Source: Orthonyx spaldingii
Taxonomy: Eukaryota; Chordata; Aves; Passeriformes; Orthonychidae
NCBI GenBank assembly: GCA_013397795.1
Contig: VZTJ01001142.1
Location: 710,641-774,640, forward strand
Length of the DNA stretch: 64,000 nt
Reading direction: 5' to 3'
Positions within the stretch are counted from its first letter, which is position 1; each line of letters begins with the position of its first letter. Under the pieces are notes generated by a model, which was not told the DNA's origin, searched no databases, and worked only from the letters and a program-made list of their open reading frames with translations. A program made the position numbers and the translations under genes. This document shows, piece after piece, positions 36,657 through 47,740 of the stretch.

Positions 36657-37064
36657 TTGCTGAGGGGCCTCACCTTGGCAGTGGAGCTCTGCCAGAGGGG
36701 CTTCAACAGATGTTTCAAACAGCTGGGAGTTTTTACTCTCTTCTCTCTCCTCTGTCACTACCTCCCTTATGACCTGTGTGGAAAATATCAGTGTGGAGGC
36801 TATAAAGAGGGATGGCTAATGAGAGAGAGACTGTCAGGGTGTGTCTCAGGGCCACCACAGCCTCCACTCTTTGGCCCTCCCAAGCTGCAGGGCCCTGCTG
36901 ACCCGGGAGCCCCTGAAATTCCTGGCCCCCAGCTCAAGGAGCTGCCATCTCCCCAGTGTCCTGTCAGATTCGTTGGAAATCTTGACTTTGGAGCTTCAAG
37001 AGCTGTGATCTTAATACTCAAATTGAATAAAAATGCACTTTTTTTTTTAAATTCAAGAAGGTAA
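36657..37064 (+). other. GC-richer block with 135-codon open frame
   Basis: The open frame includes a proline-rich middle (GPPQPPLFGPPKLQG) and ends where TTCAAGAAG meets GTAAGA, a good donor-like site that also supplies the stop. AATAAA occurs inside it (about 37025). No domain is recognised. It may be part of an unidentified repeat, an exon or chance; the GC rise from about 36830 to 36970 is the only direct anomaly. Confidence 0.15.
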
Positions 37065-38220
37065 GAGACAACTGAATGAAAAGTACAAATATTCATTTTG
37101 TAATAACTTTCTTACTATGAATACAGTGGAAGTAGAAATTTGTAGAAATGAGATCCGTGCAGCTCATTTGTTCCAGTTTTGATGTCTTATCCATTATTCA
37201 GGATGAGTACACTGATTGAGAAATCAATATATATGAACATACCCATCTTCCAGCCCGATGAATAGGGTCTAATACAATACATACAGTGTTCTCTGTGCTA
37301 ATGTATGAGATAATCTGAGTCAGCCACAGAAAATCTGAGCTATCTTTAGGCTCTTACATGTGGTAGGAGAATTTGGTTTAGTCCCAAAATGAATGGACCT
37401 TATATTCTTGTTCACTTATAAGCAAGTATATCTTCTTCCTTGGTCCTGAACGGAAACTCCTGTCAGAGCTAGATCTTAAAAATGGAAAAGCATTTTCAGT
37501 TTGCAGACTGCAATTTTGTGGTTTTCCGTCATATGTACTATTGATTTTCTATCTTGAATACTCATTATTGACACTCAAAATCCACACTCACTAGTTTTTG
37601 CACATCCACATTATTATATCCAGTGACCTCCAGCTGAGGGCTAGAGATAAAATAGTGGAAATATGCCTATTAAGCAAGAGAGAAAATTCTCTAAACTTGA
37701 AGACTGTGTGTCATATTAAATTCCTAATCAGATACTTTATCTTGATGAGTAAATAAAATGTTGCTCATGAAAATTGTCAGGAATGTAAGCATACAAACTG
37801 ATAAACAAAAATGCTGTGTAACCCAGGAAATATGATTTCTGCCATAACCAGCAAGAGACTTGAAATGATGTGGTGTTGCAGGGTGTCAGAACACGTCTGT
37901 GCTTCTCTTTGTTTCAGCTGAGTTTTGTATTCACCTGGTGGCAACGTAACGATCGCTTCATGTTTGTATGAGCTGAAGCTTTGTGCACACCCAGAATGGT
38001 AAAGCTCTGGCAAGCCTGGGGAGGCACTGCCTTGCCAGAAGCTGTCCTTGATATCAGCTGGGGCTGGGGGAGAAAAGTTTCTGACTTCAAGGGAACATGT
38101 GATGAGGAGGAAAACTCTAAAAACAAAATATTTAAATGTAGCTCTAAGTGGACCCCAACAGAAAAACAGAAGAAACTCTCACCCATTGTGAACATCACAC
38201 TGAAAAAGGGAGAGGAGGTG

Positions 38221-38465
38221 AGTTTCAGACTTAAAATTAGGAAGCCTTCTTATGGAGAGGTGGTCAAACACTGGGACAAGGTTCCTGACGAGGTGGCCGA
38301 TGCCTCAAGCCTGTCTGTGTTCTAGAGGCAATTCCCTTAATAATATGGTTTAGCTTTTAGTCAGCCCTGAAATAGTCAGGCAGCTGGACTGGATGACTAT
38401 TGCACATCCCTTCCAATGGAAATATTCTATTTGATTCGATTCAGTTTGATTCCTACTTTGATTCA
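38221..38465 (+). mobile_element. CR1 LINE 3' end with short TATTC-type tail
   Basis: Contains GAGGTGGTCAAACACTGGGA, GATGCCTCAAGCCTGTCTGT, GGCAGCTGGACTGGATGA and the tail GGAAATATTCTATTTGATTC. This is the same subfamily as the minus-strand copy at 11796-12098, but its tail has only a few decayed units. The upstream 114-codon frame (37981-38325) runs into this LINE and is not a gene. Confidence 0.85.
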
Positions 38466-41400
38466 TCAGAACTGACAAACAAAGGCTCACAACTCAGCAC
38501 AGCTATCACCCCAACTCCTGCTTGAAAAAAACTACAACTGTCAACCTTAAGACAAGAGGGGTACTGGATTATAACGTGAGGGAAAAGGGAGGATTTTGGG
38601 GTATAAGAATATGTGTTTTGTGTAATGATTTGTACTGTATTGTTAATATGAATTGCTGTTTCAAGTAGATAACTTGGAGGATTAGACTGTTAAAAAATTA
38701 ATTTAAATTATATTAGTTATTAGTTAAGTTATTCTTCTTAGAACATTAGTGTTCCTATTGCATTCTTGTTATTCTTGTTTGCTATTATTCTTCATGTTTT
38801 TGTTCTATATATGCAGTATGTCTTTCTTGTCAGTAACATTTTATTTAATACAAACCACACCTTGATATCCAGTCTCAGAACCAAGCTGAGATATGGCTGT
38901 AGAACATAGCTGCATTTGTTTACATGATGTTGAATTTCAGCTCCCACAAATATATTTTGAAATGGCGATGCTTGCAAGCAGCATATTGCTGCTTGGTTGG
39001 CCTTTTACTCATTCAGTTTTCTTGTCCCTAACATATGTAGAGAACACCCACAGCGACATATAAAGTACACTTTGAAATACAATATCATGAGGAATGAGGA
39101 AGTGATATGGTAGCACTTGTCCTTTTATTCATTCTCAGGATGGCAAATAGGGTGGGATGACTGAGTGGGTTAGGCCATTTACCCATCTGTCTTTATTTTG
39201 CAGGTCTTATGTTGTAACACAGGAATTATATTTCTCTGCCATATTTACTTTAGCTAGATGTTGTCTTGTCCTCATGTAAATCCAACTCTGCAGGCCCTCC
39301 CTGCTCTGACAGTTTCTCCCAATTTAGTGTTGTCAGCAAACTTGCTCAGTATTCCTTAGAGGTTGGGTTTGTGTACCCAAAATCTAATACCTCTGCTTCA
39401 GGGAAAGAAGACATCTGCTTTTTCACGTTGCCTCTTAGGTCAGGAGCAGGTAACTGAGAAAATTCTAATCTCTTCTCCAAGAGTCAATTAAAATATGCAT
39501 ACAAACAGTTATGAAAAAAGAACTTTTTGTGCTTAAAATCCAAAACAAGTAGCTTTATTATGGTAGGTTCCAGGTTTTATGTTTGAAAGTCCTTAAACTT
39601 TAAATTAAAATTCTTGCTTCAGTTTTTGAAAAATGGCAATATTGACTCCTGAGAGTCAGAGTAGCTATAGCTGTGATCCTGTCCCAACAAAGGAATCCCC
39701 CTGTAACCCTCAGTTAGTTGCCACACCACCACAAAGGGACTGTCTCTTCTCCATCCTTCCCAGATTTCCCTGTTTCTTCCTTCATTACTAAGGAAATAAT
39801 AATGAATTCTATTTTGTGGTATTTAATTGCTTCCAGGCACTGATTAAGGAACTTTAGGTATTTAACTCAGAGATATAAATCAAAGCCAACTTCAAAGTCT
39901 GGGTTTAGATTTGTTCAATGCCACTTGAAATTGCCTTTTTTGTTGGCAAGATTCATGAAGGTGACAGATTCTCAGCACCTCTATTCTTGTGAAGGAACAG
40001 TGGAAGCTGTAAAAATTAAGCATACTTTTAGAAATATAGGACACAGTAATTTTTTCAAATTCCTTTGTCTCTGGGAGGGGAAAATAGGTCCTTTTGAACT
40101 GAAACTATATTTAAAAGAAAGCAACCAAAAACCCCCAAACCCTCCAGCATGTGGACTGCTTGTCAGTTAGTTCTACAGATTTTACTCAAGGCTTGTTGAC
40201 AAAATTCTGTTTTTTACTACCTGGTTATTAATCCTCTGAATGACTTAGCCTTGTTTAATGTGTGGTCTACTATTCCAGCTAAAAAAACCCAAAACCCTGA
40301 AGTGTCCACAAACAGAAGAAAATAAAAAAGGACTGGTAAAAATTTTAAGTTATGATTCAGCACCAAAATCCATTACAATTCCAGGTGGCCTCGAGGGTCT
40401 TAACAGGTAATTGTTTTTTAACTGGAAGAAACATTCCTCTTAGGCAGAGCTGAATTATCTTAATACCCAATTTACTCCTTTCTTTTTGGGGAGAAAACTA
40501 CATGAGGGGCAGGCCTGGTGGAAAGCATTAACATTTTCCTTCGGGGGAAATACAGGCATTCACAAGGGAAAAATGGAAGAATGGTTCCTGCATGAAGAGA
40601 AAATTGAAATTATATATTTTGGATAAAACTATGTCTGGTAGCTTTACGTTAGACCCTGGCTTCCCTCAAGTCCATTGTATACTTCATTTGATTTCTTTGG
40701 GGACAAGTTTTCTATTTAAATTTTCTTCACCTAAATTTATGTAGTCAGACTATGTTAAGCAACTAATGAGTAGGATATTCAAGGATTGACTGAAGCATTT
40801 TTTGAAAGAGAATTGTCTCTCAAAATTAGCCTTCTTTTCTCTGAGCAAACAGTAAATTCTTCATTAATACCATATCATTTATACTTATCATTTACACTAA
40901 TGTATCCAAAAATCATTACATTTTACCTCTAGATTATTACTGATCTCTTAGTACTGAACACTATTTCAAACATTTGCAAACCTGAATATGCTCCTTGATT
41001 TTCTTTTATATTTTTTATTGCACCACTGCTTCCCTGAATGAAAGCACTAAAGCCAGACTGGTAATGTGAGCATAGTACATAAACCCAGCTAGAAGGACAA
41101 ATTTTCAAAGATGATACAAAACTTTGAATGCCTCTGAGATCTCCACACTTTTTACTGAATAACGTGTAACATTTTAAAGAGGACAGGAGGGAATGGAAGA
41201 AAGAAAGAGATGGAAATGTCTCAACAATTTTATTATCAGAAAACAACATAGAAAAGTAGAGCTTCAGCAACACCAAAAATCTTCCTCTGATTGTCCTTTA
41301 GTTAATTGATCTCATGAAACAAGTACTGCATTCTGTCTGTAGGTACCTGCTGAATTGTACCTTTCCTCTTCTTGACTCTACCTTTTATTATTCAAAAGGA

Positions 41401-41953
41401 CTACATGTCCGGATGAAATAGTTGAAAGACCTGAAAGTTGTTTCGTGATTTGTAGCTGACTAATAATAAAGTTTTCTCTAAGTTCAGTTTGTATCCAAGT
41501 GAAATGTGGCTCATATGCACCTAATTTCATAAAGTATTGAAGACTGAAGTGCATGGTACTTGTACTAATAATTATCAGTGGTAGTATAATAATAAAGTAT
41601 TTTTTGATTCTGCTCTTTGCAACAACTGTTTAAGGGACAAAATATTTCATATTTCCCAGGGAAATGTTGATTACTGTAAGTATTTTATAAATTACTTTTC
41701 ATCTTATTTGGAAAGACCAATATAGATTGATTTCTAAGAAGTAAAAAAATATAACCTTTAATAATAACAGATTAAATATTACTTACTTTAATCAACAATC
41801 CAATTAACCAATAATATTAAGAAAAGGAGAGGCATTCAAGCTAGCTTATTAGAGTTAAACCAGAATTTTTAACATTTAAGGGACATCTTGATAATCATCC
41901 TGCTGTTATAACACACACACCTGCCCTGCTCCTTATCCCAGATAAGGTTGTTT
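38466..41953. other. Unique AT-rich DNA
   Basis: No gene recognised. A short possible LINE relic is listed at 39300-39365. The remainder is AT-rich with short frames. Confidence 0.5.
39300..39365 (-). mobile_element. Possible ancient CR1-like relic
   Basis: CCCAATTTAGTGTTGTCAGC followed by AAACTTGCTCAGTATTCC resembles the reverse complement of a conserved stretch in CR1/L3-type reverse transcriptases. Only about 65 bp can be matched. Confidence 0.35.
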
Positions 41954-42078
41954 TGAAACAAAATGTATTTGAAAGAAGGGAAGATCTGCATCCTCAAAAG
42001 TCACCTGGAACAGGTCTTCCTCCTGCCTCTAAATTCAAGTTCCAGAGGAACCTGCACGGTTCCCCAAGTGTTTCTGAA
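41954..42078 (+). repeat. Left arm of a 125-bp inverted repeat
   Basis: Starts TGAAACAAAATGTATTTG and ends TGTTTCTGAA. It matches the reverse complement of 42893-43017 at 124 of 125 positions; the one difference is AAGTG against AAATG. Flanking bases differ (GGTTGTTT before the left arm, TAGCACCA after the right arm), so no target duplication is visible. An open frame on the plus strand crosses from this arm into the CpG-dense patch (41953-42369). Confidence 0.97.
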
Positions 42079-42892
42079 AGTGGTGGGATATCATCTGTAG
42101 TGCTGTCGTTCTCTGGCAGGAGGAGCGGCCAGCCGAGGCTCACTAGTTGGTGCTCGGCACAGGCGGGTGGCACCGCCAGGCACCTCCCGCCCGGGGCCTC
42201 GTCCTCCGGGATGCACCGGAGCATCCCCGCACCGCTGCAGCCGGCACTGAAATGCTGGGGAAAAGAGCTTTGGAAAGTGACTCATGCGTATGTGAAAAAG
42301 AACCGGTGGTGTGCAGTTTTCAGATCATCCCAGCATTTTAAAGCAGCTTTTGTGTCTGATGATAAATAGATTGTTGCAGTTTCATCAGTATTCCCCTTTC
42401 TATCTTACTTTAACACTGTCCTTTGCTGTTCCATTTCTCCTCACTTATGTATTAATTACTTCGTTATTGCTTATTCTCAGTTCCTCTTTGAGTGACAAAC
42501 CTATCATCTTGTCAACAGGTTGTTTTCCTCGGTTTTGGTTCCTGTGTGCAGTTTTCACCCTGCCAACTTTCCTCTTCACCCTGACAATTTCCAGTCTCCA
42601 GTTTCTCACTTCCAGGCCATCAATACCTGCAGCTGAGCCACCCACAAGCCCAATTTATGCTGAGCTGCATCCTGCCCCAGGCCAGGGCATGTGAAGTGTT
42701 TCACACCCATGTTGCTGTGGCCCATCAGAGGGTCCCTGCCCTGTCTGGGCCTTCTATGGTCCCTCAGGTGTGTGTCTGTCTCTTTTCTGCCACTTTTCTG
42801 ATTGCCCCTGAGCTGTTTCACTGGTTTGGGAGCCACCAGCAACCACCCTGCAGCCACACCACTCCTATCTTGTGGCTGCTGGCTGGTGCAAG
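42079..42892. other. 814-bp spacer between inverted arms
   Basis: The left part is CpG-dense (42106-42243), the middle (42370-42600) is pyrimidine-rich, and the right part (42640-42890) is moderately GC-rich. No transposase or other domain was recognised. The plus-strand frame of 127 codons at 42311-42694 is hydrophobic because of the pyrimidine skew and has no further support. Confidence 0.7.
42106..42243. promoter_or_regulatory. Small CpG-dense patch
   Basis: Fourteen CG dinucleotides counted in about 138 bp, while the surrounding kilobases have very few. It could be a small unmethylated regulatory patch, a first exon, or GC-rich DNA from elsewhere. A possible acceptor CTCTGGCAG sits at its left edge. 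Confidence 0.35.
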
Positions 42893-43017
42893 TTCAGAAA
42901 CATTTGGGGAACCGTGCAGGTTCCTCTGGAACTTGAATTTAGAGGCAGGAGGAAGACCTGTTCCAGGTGACTTTTGAGGATGCAGATCTTCCCTTCTTTC
43001 AAATACATTTTGTTTCA
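42893..43017 (-). repeat. Right arm of the 125-bp inverted repeat
   Basis: Reverse complement of 41954-42078 with one mismatch. On the minus strand the arm begins with ATGAAACAAAATG when its neighbouring base is included, so the same peptide frame is open in both arms. Confidence 0.97.
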
Positions 43018-45753
43018 TAGCACCACAGTGCCACCCACCCCCCAGCCCTCCCACAGCACCTCACCCTCACCCCAATAACTCTTTTCTGGCTGAACTTTTG
43101 GATGCAGACAACATGTGTTTGAACAGCATGTATACAAGTAACTCCTTAAGAAATGCTGTAGTGTCAGTTGGCCCCAGCACCTCGCACCAAATCTGAGGTA
43201 AATCATAGAGCAAATGTTGGGTTTTGCTTTACAAATCATGCAATTCTACAGTGTTTTTAAACAGATATATATGTCTGCCTCTTAGCTGATGAAAGCAGTA
43301 CTACAGATACTTGCTGCTGGATAACAGGTAAATATTGTAATGTTAGTAGTTTGTACTTCAACAGGTCTTTAACTCAACAGCTTGTAGGACAAGACAGAGA
43401 GCAGCTCCATGAGGAAGGCCAGCTGGTGGGAACAGGCAGGTGAGCACAAGCTTTGGTACAGGGAATCAGATTTGTAATTTTTAACTTCATGGTTGTTTCC
43501 AAGCATGACTGATGTGATGAGTTTCTCCTAAGCTCGAATAGCTAAAAAAAGAACAGAAAGCCTGATTTTAAAACAGGGCCCTGATCTGCATAGGACTTTC
43601 CTTTAGTGGACTTACAAGGCCTCAGGAGATATTATCCAGATGCATGACTTCCTCCAACTGATGACAAAGCCTTTGATGTTACTTATTACTTGGAACTAAT
43701 TCCGAGATTGTAAGTATGTGTTTAAGTATGCAAGATGTATTCTACCCCATGCAGCTAAAAAAATAAATAAATGCCACCATACGTCTAGGGCTTTTTAGAT
43801 CTTGTATCCAAGTCTTCATTGTAATTTGCATATTTATTTCTTAGTAATTGCACTGGTATAATGCATCAGTCTCTCAACAGGGTATGAGGCTTAATTCCTA
43901 TCAAAGTGACCCTGAAGCTACAAACTACTTATTCCTGTACTCTCACTGTCTGAAATTTCTCCTATTTTATAAAATAGGGGTAAAAATAAAATAAAATTTA
44001 AAAAAAAAGACACAGACAATACAGTTCATTCTTTATTCATTTGAAACAGAAGGTAGATTTAGGCAGGTAGAATATGTGCACTACATAGGAAAATCTTGCC
44101 AATTTCAGCTCTTTAGTCTTCTTAACAACTTCCAGTTAAAAATGAAACTCACAAAAACTATCAGTACATACAAAAAGTCTTGGCACACACAAAAAAAAAA
44201 AAAAAGAAAAAGAAAGAACATCTACATCTTGAAATGGTTTTACTCAGCTAAGTGAACCTGACTGTCATGGAAAATGCCCCATTTTTAGGGTTGGTAGACT
44301 GTCTGTACCTTTCAGCATTAAACAAAATGGCTTTGAGTAAAATTACTTTGGGAAAGGACGGATATAACAAATTGTTCTGAGCTTGTGCCCAGAAATTTAC
44401 AGTAGACTTCCCATGGTCAGACTGAGATCTGGTTAGTCATATGATTTCTCTAATGGTGTTAGAGAAACAAATCATATCAGAAATTCTGTCATGAAGGGAT
44501 TGTAAAATCTGAGATACTGATTGGAATGAAAGGCTGCTAATGTTGTAGGGCACAGCTATCCCTGGATGTAATTGCTGTCATTTCTTACTAAATAGTTATT
44601 AACCAACCTGAGCATTGGATTTGAGTTGATTCTGGTAAAATGTGAAGTTACCTTAAGGTCTGCTTGTCAGAAATAGTCAGATATAGACTTTTATCAGATT
44701 TTTCCAATCATTCCACATGAGTTTAAGTAAAAAATATGTAAATTGGGACTTAACATATAAATAAATCTCTAAGTTAGCTGATTAAAATCCTTGAATCAGA
44801 GCAAGGACACTTCTGGTATGTGACACTGTTGCTGATATTAGCTAATAGAAATAAATGCTCAGCAGTACAGATTAGGATACTGGTTTAGATCAACTTTTAG
44901 TTTTTCAAGAACTGCATAATATGACCATAACATTATTGATTATCACGATAGTTGGTATTTTGTATTTGACTTGTGTATCAATGAAGCCACTCTGGATTTC
45001 TAGCTGCTGCATGGCCACGCCACACGGCTATTTTTGCCTGCTGAAATACCAGAGCAATGTAATTCTTGCATTTCTTAAATAAAGCAGCAGCAATCTAATA
45101 TCAAAATGAGTTTTTAGCCTTTAGCTTGTGGCAGAAGAAAGTAGATTGCTTAACACAACCTAGAAGGGGAGATCTTTACATTCCACAGTTTTAAAAAGTG
45201 TAAATTCTGGTGATGTATGTGGGTTTTTTTATGAAGTTCCCCCAGTTTAGGAGTTGTAGGTTTTAGTTTGGAGAAGACTTTGAAGTTAAATTAAAACAGC
45301 TAACTCTACGCAAAGTTTTTATTTTAAATAAGAGAGGTGAAAAAAATCCACTCCCAAACAAGTGGGGTAAAGAGTTTCATCTGAAAAGATATCAGGAAAT
45401 AATAAATATTATCTGTACAATGTAGGAATGCTCAAAACCAAAGTTCTGTCAGCACTGTAGAGATAAAGTAAACTTCTTAAAAACACGTTAATTTTGAATT
45501 TTTAATGAAAAATGGAAAAAAATAAAATATCTAGGCACATAAATAAAAATATAATAAAAAATATAATAAAAATATAATAAAAAATATAATAAAATAAAAA
45601 CATAATAAAAACTGTAACTTTTATACAGAAAGAAATTAAAGAGAAAACAAAATACTTGGGTCAGCTGCCCCTAGAATTAATTACTTCAGTGTTCAAAGAT
45701 ATATATGATAGAACAACAGGAATAACAATAAAGTAGCTGTTCTTTGAGGCACG
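43018..45753. other. Unique AT-rich DNA
   Basis: No gene recognised. A 59-bp segment (43381-43439) has a CAG|GTGAGC donor but a weak acceptor. An A run lies at about 44190-44205, and an AT-rich tandem repeat at 45541-45613. Confidence 0.5.
45541..45613. repeat. AT-rich tandem repeat, about 11-12 bp unit
   Basis: Several imperfect copies of ATAATAAAAAAT-like units, made only of A and T except for one C near the right end. Confidence 0.85.
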
Positions 45754-46020
45754 TGTGAAAAGGGCAAGAGGCAACACACATGCTACAGCAGGCATGTGTA
45801 CCAGAAAAACATGAGGCTGAATTTTTTTGCAATAAGAGTGGTCAGAAATTGGAACAGTTCCTCTAAAAAAATTTCATCATTTTCATCCATGAAGGTATTC
45901 TCAACTCAACTGGACAAAGCCCTCAGCAATCTCTGATCTTGAACTTAGCTGTGCTTTGACTTGGAACTGGTACAGATGACCTCCAAAAGTTTATTTCATC
46001 TTAAATTATTCTATAATTTT
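45754..46020 (+). mobile_element. Old CR1 LINE 3' end
   Basis: Diverged CR1 3' region: AGGGCAAGAGGCAAC, GAGTGGTCAGAAATTGGAAC, ACAGATGACCTCCAAAAG and the terminal ATTATTCTATAATTTT. It is more decayed than the copies at 28467 and 21371. Confidence 0.75.
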
Positions 46021-47674
46021 GCGATCTTTCTTAAATAAGGTAATTGGTTTTCTATAGTGATTAAATGTGTTTGATTTAATTTCTGTGGACATATCAGACC
46101 CAAAGCGAGTGGCATCAGAAGTTCTTTAAATGTGGTATTTGAACTATGATTTGGTTTATACTTCTGGAATTCCAGGGCAAAGTGGAAAAGAAGTGTCTGT
46201 AGAGCTTTCCTGGGCTAGTAGTAATGAGTGGCCTCGTTCAACTATGTGAAATGTTTAGGGAGTATTATTTCGAGCTAAACCTAGATGGCATCGTCTTTGC
46301 ATTATCAGCACTTTTTCCCTCTCTAGGAAAGATAAAACATGCATCAGGATCTCCTGCAGTTTCTGGCTTGATCTTTATTTTGTAGATCTTAGAGGTATCC
46401 CATGCATTTTAGTATCTTTCTTGAATGGTTTTGCCTGTTGTGCTGTCAGATTTATTGGCTTCTTCACAACTTGCATTATTTTAGGTTTTAATTATGATGC
46501 GGATTCCAGCTTTTGCTGTTTGTTTATTTGTTTGCTTCTTCACTTGTTTGTTTGTAAAGCTGGAACCTCCTTATGTCTCATCTGTATGACTGACTCAGTT
46601 TGACATCATCTCCACAGCATCAGGAATAAATTTACAAGTGCAGTCTTTTTAGCCACCGATATCTTGTATGCTTGGTCACTGCAAACAGTTTAGCTCTGAT
46701 GAATCTTTGCCATAGACAGATATTTAATTAGATATTTTTATGTTTTTCTAAGATGGTTTTACAACTAGTCACTTTTACCATTTACTTCTATGTAATCAGG
46801 TAACTTGCTTCTAAGTTTTTAAACAAGCAATAGTTCATCAATTTCTATGTCAGTTTTCAGAGGGCTGATCCATTATGTAATAGGACCAAGTGGAGATCTG
46901 AATTTTCAGGTTTTTTGAAATGTCCTTTCAATGCTTTTAACATAATTTCAGACAAAACCATAGGGAGTGAATGTCAGAAACCAAAAGCAACATGTTTACA
47001 GTCATAGTCTTTTGAAAAGGATTTAAACTCGCAGTCAACCTGTAAGTCTGCACCGCTGCCGCAGTGGGTGCATCACATCTCAGAACTGTGGGTGCATATC
47101 AGGGTTACACATTTAGCCTTTAATGGTGTTATTTGTGGAGAACATTCCAACAGGGTTGAAAAAATAGATACGTATTATGTCATTATTTCCAGTATTATTA
47201 CCAATATTATTTTCAAACATATGTCAACAGCAAAGTGGTGAGCTGCTTGGTTTTTTTTACCTCTTCAACTACTTTATGGGCAGTGTCTATCTTTTTAGCA
47301 ATATTATATGCTGATGTTTTGCTTTAACATTTGTAGACCAAAAAGATTATTCCTTTTTACAGGGCACATGTGCTGAAAGAGACACAGCCCCCAGTTTCAT
47401 GTCATCTGGCTACCTTTGAGCTAGTGACCTAGAGCCCTTTAGATGTGGCTGAGAAAAACAAACATCTAGGGCATGATTCATCTAACCTATTTTAGATGGC
47501 TGCTTCAGGAGATGAGATGAATCATGTTCCTGAGAACATTTGTGCTCTCCACTGAATACAGAGAGGGATTAAACAACTAACCTATGGGAAGATCATTATG
47601 CTCTGGGTTACTGAGTGTGGTCTGATGAATCCTGGTCTTAGGCCCTTGATTTTAGGCCTGAAAATAACAGGTTG

Positions 47675-47675
<1 letters not shown>

Positions 47676-47740
<65 letters not shown>
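47676..47740. repeat. (ATT)n microsatellite
   Basis: About 65 bp of perfect TTA/ATT repeats, followed to about 47830 by interrupted TTG, TTA and ATC triplets. It is the source of the poly-leucine frame at 47598-47816. Confidence 0.95.

Larger units (their letters stand above)
29334..38220. other. Long unique AT-rich region
   Basis: Almost 9 kb with no recognised transposon or gene. It contains the A/C tract at 32148-32280, the duplicated join at 32290-32362, an A run at 32868-32883 and a GC-richer block near 36650-36980. The other open frames are short and unsupported. Confidence 0.5.

Noticed and set aside
37981..38325. 114-codon plus-strand frame as a gene
   Set aside because: Its C-terminal third is CR1 3' sequence, and the rest has no recognised domain.
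42311..42694. 127-codon frame with apparent membrane segments
   Set aside because: Hydrophobicity follows from a pyrimidine-rich strand (Leu, Phe, Ser codons), with no other coding evidence.
41954..43017. Classical DNA transposon with terminal inverted repeats
   Set aside because: No target-site duplication and no transposase remnant were found. It is kept only as an inverted repeat of unknown origin.
43381..43439. 59-bp exon with GTGAGC donor
   Set aside because: The acceptor has a poor pyrimidine tract, and the open frame is short enough to be chance.
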